Of a stretch of 64,000 bases of DNA, positions 36,871-44,412 are shown in pieces (position 1 is the stretch's first letter; the number at the start of each line of letters is the position of its first letter). Below the pieces are notes generated by a model. It made no database searches and was not told the DNA's origin. It saw nothing but the letters and a program-made list of their open reading frames with translations. Source of the stretch: Bradyrhizobium septentrionale (GTDB lineage Bacteria; Pseudomonadota; Alphaproteobacteria; Rhizobiales; Xanthobacteraceae); contig NZ_CP088285.1 in the NCBI RefSeq assembly GCF_011516645.4, positions 7,396,501-7,460,500 of the forward strand, written 5' to 3'. The translations under genes and the position numbers were made by a program.

Positions 36871-38931
36871 CTAGACGTCGAGCAAATCGTCGCTCGCGAA
36901 TTCGGCCTTGTCCGAGATGAAGGCAAAGCGGGCTTCCGCCTTGGTGCCCATCAGCCGCTCGACCGAGTCGGCGGTGCCCTCGCGATCGTCGGCGAGCAGC
37001 ACCACGCGCAGCATCGTGCGCCTGGCCGGGTCCATCGTGGTTTCCTTGAGCTGAGTCGGGTTCATTTCGCCAAGGCCTTTGAAGCGGCCGACATCGACCT
37101 TGGCGTTGGCGTTGAATTCGCTCTTTATCAGCGCTTCCTTGTGCGCGTCGTCGCGCGCGTAGACCGTTTTGGTGCCGTGGGTGAGGCGGTAGAGCGGCGG
37201 CACTGCCAGATAGAGATGCCCTTGGTCAATCAACGGCCGCATCTGCCGGTAGAAGAAGGTGATCAGCAGCGAGGCGATGTGCGCGCCGTCGACGTCGGCG
37301 TCGGTCATGATGACGATGCGCTGATAGCGCAGATCCTCTTCGCGGTAATGCGCGAGCGTGCCGCAGCCGATCGCCTGCACGAGGTCGGAGAGCTGCGCGT
37401 TCGCGGTTAGCTTGTCCTTGCCGGCAGACGCAACGTTGAGGATCTTGCCGCGCAGCGGCAGCACGGCCTGCGTCTTGCGATCGCGCGCCTGCTTGGCGCT
37501 GCCGCCGGCCGAGTCACCTTCGACGATGAACAGTTCGGAGCCTTCGGTGCCGGCGTCGGAGCAATCCGCGAGCTTGCCGGGCAGACGCAGCTTCTTGCCG
37601 GCGGTCTTGCGCGCGGTTTCCTTCTCCTGGCGGCGGCGCAGCCGTTCCTCGGCGCGATCGATCACGAAATCGAGCAGCCGGTTGGCCTGGTTCGGATTGC
37701 CTGACAGCCAGTGATCGAACGGGTCCTTGATCGCCTGTTCGACGATGCGCTGCGCTTCGGCGGTGGCGAGGCGATCCTTGGTCTGCCCCTGGAATTCAGG
37801 CTCGCGCACGAACACCGAGAGCATGACGGCCGCGCCGACCATCACGTCTTCCGAGGTGATGGAGGCTGCGCGTTTGCCCTGGCCTGCACGTTCGGCGTGA
37901 TCCTTCAAGCCGCGCAGCAGCGCGCTGCGCAGGCCCGATTCATGCGTGCCGCCGTCGGGCGTCGGCACCGTGTTGGTGTAGGACGACAGGAAGCCGTCGG
38001 CATCGGCGGTCCAGGCCACCGCCCATTCGCAGGCGCCATGCGCGCCGCTGCGGCCGGACTTGCCGGAGAAGATGTCCTGATGCACCAGCGTGTCGGCGTG
38101 GATCGCCGCCGCCAGATAATCCTTCAGGCCGCCGGGGAAGTGGAATTTGGCTTCCGCCGGGACGTCTTCGACGCCCTTCAACAGCTCCTGGTCGCAGCGC
38201 CAGCGAATCTCGACACCGCCGAACAGATACGCCTTCGAACGCGTCATCTTGAACAGACGCTGCGGCTTGAAGGCCGCCTTGGCACCAAAGATGTCGGTGT
38301 CCGGCTTGAAGCGGATGCGCGTACCGCGGCGGTTGTTGATCTTGCCGAGATCTTCGAGCTTGCCCTTGGGATGGCCGCGCTCGAAGGTCATGCGGTGCAA
38401 CTGCCCGCTGCGCGCAACCTCGACCTCGAGCCGCGAGGAGAGGGCGTTGACGACGGAGACGCCGACGCCGTGCAGACCGCCCGAGGTCTCGTAGACCTTG
38501 GAGTCAAACTTGCCGCCCGAATGCAGCGTGCACATGATGACTTCGAGTGCCGACTTCTTCGGGAATTTCTTGTGCGCGTCGACCGGAATGCCGCGGCCGT
38601 TATCGGTCACGGTCAGGAAGCCGTCGGCGGTCAGCTCGACCTCGATGAAGGTGGCGTGCCCGGCAAGCGCCTCGTCCATCGAATTGTCGATCACTTCGGC
38701 GAACAGGTGATGCAACGCCTTTTCATCGGTGCCGCCGATATACATGCCGGGGCGCCGGCGAACCGGCTCGAGCCCCTCCAGCACCTCGATATCATCAGCG
38801 GTATAGCTGGCTTCGGCGCCTGAGGTCGGCCGGGAAGCCGCCTTCGCCGGGGCGCGGCCCTTCGGTTCCGGGGCTCCGAACAGATCTTCAGCGGATTTGC
38901 TTTTGGCGTTCGACTTCAATGCTTTGGCCAT
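36871..38931 (-). CDS. parE: DNA topoisomerase IV subunit B
   Basis: ATPase subunit of topoisomerase IV, which unlinks sister chromosomes. 686 residues. GHKL ATPase motifs VIDNSMDEAL, TDNGRGIPVD and GGLHGVGVSVVNALS; TOPRIM motifs LFIVEGDSAGGSAKQARDRKTQAVLPLRG (quoted in part: EGDSAGG) and MTDADVDGAHI. It lacks the ~170-residue insert of gyrase B, which supports ParE. An N-terminal ~45-residue Lys/Ala leader precedes the core. ParC is not in the window. Confidence 0.93.
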   Translation of the reverse strand: MAKALKSNAKSKSAEDLFGAPEPKGRAPAKAASRPTSGAEASYTADDIEVLEGLEPVRRRPGMYIGGTDEKALHHLFAEVIDNSMDEALAGHATFIEVELTADGFLTVTDNGRGIPVDAHKKFPKKSALEVIMCTLHSGGKFDSKVYETSGGLHGVGVSVVNALSSRLEVEVARSGQLHRMTFERGHPKGKLEDLGKINNRRGTRIRFKPDTDIFGAKAAFKPQRLFKMTRSKAYLFGGVEIRWRCDQELLKGVEDVPAEAKFHFPGGLKDYLAAAIHADTLVHQDIFSGKSGRSGAHGACEWAVAWTADADGFLSSYTNTVPTPDGGTHESGLRSALLRGLKDHAERAGQGKRAASITSEDVMVGAAVMLSVFVREPEFQGQTKDRLATAEAQRIVEQAIKDPFDHWLSGNPNQANRLLDFVIDRAEERLRRRQEKETARKTAGKKLRLPGKLADCSDAGTEGSELFIVEGDSAGGSAKQARDRKTQAVLPLRGKILNVASAGKDKLTANAQLSDLVQAIGCGTLAHYREEDLRYQRIVIMTDADVDGAHIASLLITFFYRQMRPLIDQGHLYLAVPPLYRLTHGTKTVYARDDAHKEALIKSEFNANAKVDVGRFKGLGEMNPTQLKETTMDPARRTMLRVVLLADDREGTADSVERLMGTKAEARFAFISDKAEFASDDLLDV

Positions 38932-39057
38932 GGTTCTTCAAGTGGCGCGCCAGTTTTGGCGCAGCGAATCGGTTGTTCTGACTATGCCACGGATGGGCTG
39001 CCAATGGGGACGGCCGCGCCCCGGGGGCCGGCCGCCTCTGTAGATAGGAGCCCGCGA

Positions 39058-39426
39058 TTACGCCTTCGAGGTGCGGAACACAACGACCGTGAACAGGGCC
39101 ATGGCGACAACCACGGCCAGGGATCCGACGATTGGCGCCGCCTCGAACGAGGCCCCCTTGAGCAGCACCGCTGCCACGCCGGCCGGGAACAGGATGCCGC
39201 CGACGATATGCAGCCAACCCTGGATCTTGGCCAGCAGCATGGTGCCCGCGGCCGGCACCAGCCGGTAGTACAGACCGAACAGGAACAGCAGCACGCCGCC
39301 CACGAGGTTGAGATGCGCGTGCGCCGGTCCTAACGTGAAGTCGTGCTCGATACCCATGGCAATGCCCGCGAGCATTCCGAACAACAGGACGACAACGCTC
39401 ACGCACATCATCAGCGATCCGATCAT
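39058..39426 (-). CDS. small four-helix membrane protein, haem-copper oxidase subunit I-like
   Basis: A 122-residue protein with four hydrophobic helices. The segment GPAHAHLNLVGGVLLFLFGLYYRLVP contains two His in a helix start, reminiscent of the haem-ligand helix of cbb3/NorB-type oxidases; similar short proteins are often annotated as oxidase subunit I-like. No enzymatic role can be claimed. AAAGGAAA lies 7 bases before ATG 39426. A FixK-like box lies ~100 bases upstream, which would suit a low-oxygen role. Confidence 0.65.
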   Translation of the reverse strand: MIGSLMMCVSVVVLLFGMLAGIAMGIEHDFTLGPAHAHLNLVGGVLLFLFGLYYRLVPAAGTMLLAKIQGWLHIVGGILFPAGVAAVLLKGASFEAAPIVGSLAVVVAMALFTVVVFRTSKA

Positions 39427-39520
39427 CCAGTATTTCCTTTTTCTTGTGAGGGGGATGCCAGCCAGCCTGGACCGCAGGGGCCTTACGGGAAATCACGTTC
39501 GATCCCCCCGCCTTTGTGAC

Positions 39521-39534
39521 TTGATGTCACGCAA
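39521..39534. promoter_or_regulatory. FixK2-type box candidate
   Basis: TTGATGTCACGCAA fits the bradyrhizobial FixK2 pattern TTG(A/C)-N6-(T/G)CAA, recalled from memory. It sits between divergent genes: centre about 100 bases before the haem-oxidase-like gene and about 90 before dedA. From -41.5 spacing, starts near 39486 (minus) or 39569 (plus) are possible. Confidence 0.4.
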
Positions 39535-39616
39535 TCGGCTGGCTTACCTGTTCTTAGGCTGCGTGCCGCTACAAAGGTTCATTCGAGGTTCAACGGAGCG
39601 GAAGGCACTCGACGAA

Positions 39617-40147
39617 ATGGAAGATATTACGCGGGCCCTGGCCGAATTCGTCCGCCATCACCAGGCCTGGGCCGCTCCGATCGTCATGCTGCTGGCGTTC
39701 GCTGAATCGCTCGCCTTCATTTCGTTGCTGGTGCCCGCCTGGGGCGCGCTGGTTGCGATCGGCGCGTTGATCGGCGTCAGCGGCATCAGCTTCTGGCCGA
39801 TCTGGATCGCGGGCGGCATTGGCGCCGCGCTCGGCGACTGGGTCTCCTACTGGTTCGGCTACCGCTACAAGGAGCAGGTCGCGCAGATGTGGCCGTTGTC
39901 GCGCTATCCGGAGATCCTGCCGCGCGGCGAGGCCTTCGTGAAGAGCTGGGGCGTGCCCAGCATCTTCATCGGCCGGTTCTTCGGCCCGCTGCGCGCCTCG
40001 GTGCCGCTGGCGGCCGGCATTTTCGAGATGTCGTACTGGCAATTCCAGGTCGCCAATTTCGTCTCCGCGCTGGTCTGGTCGGCCGCGCTGCTGCTGTTCG
40101 GCGACGTCATTGCGCATGCCATCGAGTGGGTATGGCGGGTGGTGTAG
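39617..40147 (+). CDS. DedA-family membrane protein
   Basis: A 176-residue inner-membrane protein of the DedA/SNARE-associated family, members of which act as lipid flippases (undecaprenyl phosphate or phosphatidylethanolamine). Conserved ALGDWVSYWFGYRY, FFGPLRASVPLAAGIFEM and WQFQVANFVSALVWS are present. ATG 39617 is chosen by family length and a distant GGAAGG; the longer open frame from 39308 overlaps the divergent gene. It is somewhat shorter than typical (~200). Confidence 0.85.
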   Translation: MEDITRALAEFVRHHQAWAAPIVMLLAFAESLAFISLLVPAWGALVAIGALIGVSGISFWPIWIAGGIGAALGDWVSYWFGYRYKEQVAQMWPLSRYPEILPRGEAFVKSWGVPSIFIGRFFGPLRASVPLAAGIFEMSYWQFQVANFVSALVWSAALLLFGDVIAHAIEWVWRVV

Positions 40148-40294
40148 CGAGAACCGGAATAAGGCTTTGACGCAGGGGTTACGCGGAATGATGACCGCTC
40201 GCGCGGTCGTCATCGCGCGGGCATCGAAACGCTGATACAACCTCGCCCACCAAACGCGAATTCATCGGGCGCCGTCTCATTGGGAGGACAACAC

Positions 40295-41284
40295 ATGGAA
40301 TTGACACGACGTTACGCTCTCGCCGGCGCTGCCGGCATCGCCGCAGCACCATTGCTATCAGCTGTTCCCGCGGCCGCCACGGCACCCGCCGCCGACAAGC
40401 AGGCGCCGAGCTTCTATCGCTACAAGGTCGGCGACATCACGGTCACTGCGGTATCCGACGGCAAGACCGTCTTCAAGCTGGAAGACTCCTTCATCCCCAA
40501 CGCGAAGCGGGACGATGTCAACGCGGCGCTGGAGAAGGCGTTCATGCCGCGTGACATGGTGACGATCTGGTACGCGCCGCTGGTGCTCAACACCGGCGGC
40601 AAACTGGTCGTGATCGACACCGGCAATGGCGTGCTGGCAAAGGCCAGTTCGAAGGGCGCCAACGGCCTGTTCGCCGACAATTTCGTCGCGGCCGGCTTCG
40701 ATCCCAAGGCCGTCGACATGGTCGTGATCTCGCACTTCCACGGCGACCACGTGAACGGCTTGCTGACTGCCGATGGCACGCCGGCATTCCCGAATGCCGA
40801 GGTGCTGGTGCCGGCCACCGAATGGAAGTTCTGGATGGACGATGGCGAGATGAGCCGGGCGCCGGCCGGCCGCATGGCGGGCCTGTTCAAGAACAACCGC
40901 AACATCTTCGAGGCCGGCCTGAAGAAGAAGGTCACGCCCTACGAATGGGGCAAGGAGATCGCGCCGGGCCTGACCTCGGTCGAGACCGTCGGCCATACGC
41001 CGGGCCACACCTCCTACGTGCTCGCCTCGGGCCCGGACAAGGTCTTCATCCAGTCCGACGTCACTAACAATCCGCATTTGTTCGCGACCAATCCCGGCTG
41101 GCATGCCTTCTTCGACCAGGACGCCGACGTGGCGGAGAAGACCCGCCGCCGCATCTACGACATGATCGTTGCAGAGCGGCTGCAGGTGCAGGGCTTCCAC
41201 TATCCGTTCCCGGGCCTCGGCAACGTGGTGAAGGACGGCAGCGGCTACCGGCTCGTGCCGGCGTCGTGGAATCCGGTGATCTGA
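40295..41284 (+). CDS. Tat-exported MBL-fold metallohydrolase
   Basis: A 329-residue zinc hydrolase. The N-terminus MELTRRYALAGAAGIAAAPLLSAVPAAA is a twin-arginine signal. The HxHxDH motif is SHFHGDHVNG; later ligands are VGHTPGHTSY and IQSDVTNN, with a final GFHYPFPG. The layout matches the AHL-lactonase-like group of exported MBL proteins, but lactonase activity is inference. ATG 40295 has GGGAGGA 7 bases upstream. Confidence 0.85.
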   Translation: MELTRRYALAGAAGIAAAPLLSAVPAAATAPAADKQAPSFYRYKVGDITVTAVSDGKTVFKLEDSFIPNAKRDDVNAALEKAFMPRDMVTIWYAPLVLNTGGKLVVIDTGNGVLAKASSKGANGLFADNFVAAGFDPKAVDMVVISHFHGDHVNGLLTADGTPAFPNAEVLVPATEWKFWMDDGEMSRAPAGRMAGLFKNNRNIFEAGLKKKVTPYEWGKEIAPGLTSVETVGHTPGHTSYVLASGPDKVFIQSDVTNNPHLFATNPGWHAFFDQDADVAEKTRRRIYDMIVAERLQVQGFHYPFPGLGNVVKDGSGYRLVPASWNPVI

Positions 41285-41310
41285 ACGGTTTGTCCTGACG
41301 CCAATTTTTC

Positions 41311-41339
41311 TTGACGACATGGGGGCGCGGCCTTATAGC
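41311..41339 (+). promoter_or_regulatory. promoter candidate for paiB-like/argC genes, inside a palindrome
   Basis: TTGACG (41311-41316) and TATAGC (41334-41339) are 17 bases apart. The -10 falls in the loop of a strong GC hairpin (GGGCGCGGC/GCCGCGCCC, about 41323-41346) that may also end the upstream gene's transcript. Confidence 0.35.
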
Positions 41340-41520
41340 CGCGCCCATGATCAACGCCGCGACCATCATCATTGCCCGCCGCCGCCGCATTCTCGCGGTA
41401 TGGGCGGTCGCTCGCGTTTAAGACCATCGCCTCTGCCGCCGGATCCTGTCCCGCGGCGCTCTCCTCAAAAAGACACGCGGTTCGATCTGGCGGCTCCTTC
41501 GTCATGCAGGAGCTTCGACC

Positions 41521-42213
41521 ATGTATACGCCGCCGCCTTTCAAGCCCGACCGCGCCGCAAGCCTCGCCTTTGCGGAAGCGCGCGGTTTTGGCATGGCCTG
41601 CGCGTGGGACGGCGGCAAGCCGATCGCCTCCGCGCTGCCGTTCTACCTGAGCTACGCTGCCGACGGCACGCCGCGGGCGCTGTTTCATGTTGCCCGTCAC
41701 AATCCGCTGGTAAAGCTGGCAGGCGAGGCGGCTTGCGAGGTGCCTTGGCTGCTGGCCGTCACCGGCGCGGATGCCTATGTGTCGCCGGACTGGTACGCGT
41801 CGCCCGACCAGGTGCCGACCTGGCTCTATCAGGCCGTGCATCTGACCGGGCCGGTGCGGATGTTGTCGGGTGAGGAACTTGCGGTTCAGATCGACGCGCT
41901 CAGCGCCAAGTTCGAGGACCGGCTGTTGCCGAAGAAGCCCGGTACTTCAAGTAACTGGACGTCGGCTAAGATGACCGCCGCGCGGCTCGATGCCATGAAG
42001 AAGGCGATCGTGGGCCTTGAGATGACGGTGGAAGAAGTGGAGGGCAGCTTCAAGCTGAACCAGCACAAGTCCGAGACCGACTATGCGGCGGTCGCGGGCA
42101 ACCTTGCCGCGCAGGCGGACGCCGGTGCGCAGCAGATTGCGTATCTGATGCGGCAGGCGCGGCCGGATGTCTTTGCTATCAAAACCAACGAGCTCGAAAG
42201 GAGCGTGCCATGA
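41521..42213 (+). CDS. FMN-binding PaiB-family protein
   Basis: A 230-residue protein with the PaiB family start MYTPPPFK and split-barrel FMN-binding fold (ACAWDGGKPIASALPFYLSYAADG, HVARHNPLVKL, YVSPDWYASPDQVPTW), ending in the typical SEDxxAxxG-like helix region (HKSETDYAAVAGNL). Family members are called negative regulators of sporulation/protease genes in Bacillus, but act more likely as FMN enzymes. AGGAG precedes ATG 41521. It overlaps argC by 4 bases (ATGA), so the two are coupled. Confidence 0.85.
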   Translation: MYTPPPFKPDRAASLAFAEARGFGMACAWDGGKPIASALPFYLSYAADGTPRALFHVARHNPLVKLAGEAACEVPWLLAVTGADAYVSPDWYASPDQVPTWLYQAVHLTGPVRMLSGEELAVQIDALSAKFEDRLLPKKPGTSSNWTSAKMTAARLDAMKKAIVGLEMTVEEVEGSFKLNQHKSETDYAAVAGNLAAQADAGAQQIAYLMRQARPDVFAIKTNELERSVP

Positions 42214-43202
42214 CCCTCACCGACACCAACCAGCCCAAGAACGAGCTCAAGACCACAAGCTGTGCGACCAAGGCCACCGTGTTCGTCGATGGCGCGTCCG
42301 GCACCACCGGTCTCGGCATCCAGGAGCGGCTGCACGCAATCGGCGACGTCGCGGTGAAGCACATCGCCGAGGACAAGCGGAAGGATGCCGGTGCCAAGCG
42401 CGCGCTGATGGAGGAGGTGGATCTCGTGATCCTCTGCCTGCCTGACGAGGCCGCCAAGGAGACCGTCGCGCTGATCGACACCATGGGCAATTCAGCGCCG
42501 AAAGTGCTCGACGCATCGACGGCCTATCGGGTCGCGCCCGACTGGGCTTACGGTTTCCCGGAACTCGCGCCCGATCAGGCCGACAAGATCCGCAACGCGA
42601 AAAAAGTCTCCAATCCGGGCTGCTATCCGACCGGCGCGATCGCGCTGCTGCGGCCGATCGTCGATGCCGGCCTGCTGCCGGCGGATTACCCCGTCACCGT
42701 CAACGCGGTGAGCGGCTATTCGGGCGGCGGCAAGTCGATGATCGCAAGCTTCGAGGACGGCTCGGCGCCGGCCTTCGAGCTCTACGGTCTCGGCTTCGAG
42801 CACAAGCATGTACCGGAGATGCAGCTGTATTCGCATTTGACGCGGCGGCCGATCTTCATCCCGTCGGTCGGCAACTACCGGCAGGGCATGCTGGTCTCGG
42901 TGCCGCTGCAGCTCGACGCGTTGCCGGGCAAGCCGACCGGAGCCGATCTGCAGGCCGTTCTGGCGAAGTGGTACGCGGGCAGCAAATACGTCTCCGCAAT
43001 GCCGCTGCAGAACGAGGTCAGCAAAGGCGGAAAGATCGAGCCGGAAGCGCTCAACGAGACCAACCAGCTCGAGCTCTATGTCTTCGCCAGCGACAAGCAC
43101 CGTCAGGCGGTGCTGGTCGCCCGGCTCGACAATCTGGGCAAGGGTGCGTCGGGCGCTGCCGTGCAGAACATGCGGCTGATGCTCGGACTGGCCGACAGCT
43201 AA
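42210..43202 (+). CDS. argC: N-acetyl-gamma-glutamyl-phosphate reductase (type 2)
   Basis: Third step of arginine synthesis; reduces N-acetylglutamyl phosphate to the semialdehyde with NADPH. 330 residues. The NADP site ATVFVDGASGTTGLGIQERL and catalytic Cys in VSNPGCYPTGAIALL are intact; HKHVPEMQLYSHLTRRP continues the catalytic domain. The length and the short nucleotide domain suggest the type 2 form. A Thr/Lys-rich leader precedes it. Sits behind a PaiB-like gene with 4-base overlap. Confidence 0.93.
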   Translation: MTLTDTNQPKNELKTTSCATKATVFVDGASGTTGLGIQERLHAIGDVAVKHIAEDKRKDAGAKRALMEEVDLVILCLPDEAAKETVALIDTMGNSAPKVLDASTAYRVAPDWAYGFPELAPDQADKIRNAKKVSNPGCYPTGAIALLRPIVDAGLLPADYPVTVNAVSGYSGGGKSMIASFEDGSAPAFELYGLGFEHKHVPEMQLYSHLTRRPIFIPSVGNYRQGMLVSVPLQLDALPGKPTGADLQAVLAKWYAGSKYVSAMPLQNEVSKGGKIEPEALNETNQLELYVFASDKHRQAVLVARLDNLGKGASGAAVQNMRLMLGLADS

Positions 43203-43215
43203 CTGCGGGCGCATC

Positions 43216-43833
43216 GTGGACGACGCCACGCTGCAATTCTACCGGCGCAATGCCGAGGCCTATGCCGGGTGGGCGAAAGCACCGTCCGCCCGGCTCAAGG
43301 GCTTTCTCGCTTTGCTTCCGCCGGGCGGCGCGATCCTCGAACTCGGCTGCGGCGCCGGCAATCATGCCGCGGTGATGCTCGCCGAAGGCTTTGTGCTGCG
43401 TGCGACCGACGGTTCGCCCGAGATGGCCGAGGTCGCGGCGCGCCGCATCAATCATCCGGTCGAGGCGATGCTGTTCGATCAGCTCGACGATCTGGACGTC
43501 TATGACGGCGTCTGGGCCAGCGCGTGCCTGCTGCACGTGCCGCGCGACGAACTGGCCGGCATCATCGGCCGCATCCACCGGGCGCTGAAATCCGGCGGCA
43601 TCTTCTACGCGAGCTACAAGATCGGCCATGGCGATGGCCGCGACAGCATCGGCCGCTACTACAATTACCCCGCCGCCGACTGGCTGGCGGCGACCTACGC
43701 ATCGTCAGGGGCGTGGACGCAAGTCTCGTCCGACACCAGCGAGGTCAAGAGTTTTGACGAGGCGCCCGCGACGATGCTGCATATCGTCGTGCGCAAGGGC
43801 TTAAGGAATAGCGCCGGCGCGGCTCGAGCATGA
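43216..43833 (+). CDS. class I SAM-dependent methyltransferase
   Basis: A 205-residue methyltransferase with motif I ILELGCGAGNHAAVMLAEG, then RATDGSPEMAEVAARR and VWASACLLHVPRDELAGIIGRI. The start is GTG 43216, 13 bases after the argC stop, so it is probably cotranscribed. The last codons and the TGA stop fall inside a palindromic repeat (family B), which may have replaced the original C-terminus. Substrate unknown. Confidence 0.85.
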   Translation: MDDATLQFYRRNAEAYAGWAKAPSARLKGFLALLPPGGAILELGCGAGNHAAVMLAEGFVLRATDGSPEMAEVAARRINHPVEAMLFDQLDDLDVYDGVWASACLLHVPRDELAGIIGRIHRALKSGGIFYASYKIGHGDGRDSIGRYYNYPAADWLAATYASSGAWTQVSSDTSEVKSFDEAPATMLHIVVRKGLRNSAGAARA

Positions 43834-43898
43834 TCCGGAAAAGTGTGAAGCGGTTTTCCGAAGCGATCATGCTCAAGAAAAGAGTTGAAGCGCGATGA
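43827..43898. repeat. dispersed palindromic repeat, family B copy 2
   Basis: Core AGCATGATCCGGAAAAGTGT to CGATCATGCT (43827-43873), then a flank GAAAAGAGTTGAAGCGCGAT, matching copies at 31926 and 60208. It starts within the last codons of the methyltransferase and ends 43 bases before the MAPEG stop. Confidence 0.8.
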
Positions 43899-43940
43899 CT
43901 TCATCGTGCTTCCGCACCGCGGCCGGCGCGGATTTGCTGC

Positions 43941-44339
43941 TCAGACGATCTTGAAGATCGCAAGCGCCAGCACCGCCTGCGCGATGAAGCCGACCGTGAA
44001 GGCCAGGGTGCGGAACACCGGCAGCCCGAGCGTGTACACGACCAGATGCGCAACGCGGGCCCAGAAATAGACGGCGCAGGCGAGCACGGTCCATTTGGTG
44101 GAATAGTCGGCCGCGTTGAGGATGAGGACCAGCGGCGCGAAGATCACGAGGTTCTCGACCGCGTTGTCGTGCGCGAACATCAGCCGGTTCGCCCATTCGG
44201 CGTGCGGCTTGTCGTTGCGCGAGGGATTGCCCATCGCGCCGGAGAGGCCGCGCACCTGGCAGCGGTTGATGATGTAGGGAACCCAGAGCAGCCCGGTCAG
44301 GATCACCGTCAGCGACAGCCAGAACAGTTCGCGCGTCAT
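43941..44339 (-). CDS. MAPEG-family membrane protein
   Basis: A 132-residue four-helix membrane protein. The MAPEG core is visible as GNPSRNDKPHAEWANRLMFAHDNAVENLVIFAPLVLI, with the conserved Glu-Asn and Arg, and the later YFWARVAHLVVYTLGLPVFRTLAFTVGF. Human members conjugate glutathione or make eicosanoids; bacterial roles are mostly unknown. GAGGGGGAG precedes ATG 44339. Confidence 0.88.
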   Translation of the reverse strand: MTRELFWLSLTVILTGLLWVPYIINRCQVRGLSGAMGNPSRNDKPHAEWANRLMFAHDNAVENLVIFAPLVLILNAADYSTKWTVLACAVYFWARVAHLVVYTLGLPVFRTLAFTVGFIAQAVLALAIFKIV

Positions 44340-44412
44340 CGTCTCCCCCTCACGTCAATTCGATTCCCGACCGTCGGGATCGTCTGTTTATAGCTGAGCG
44401 GGAGACCGCGCG

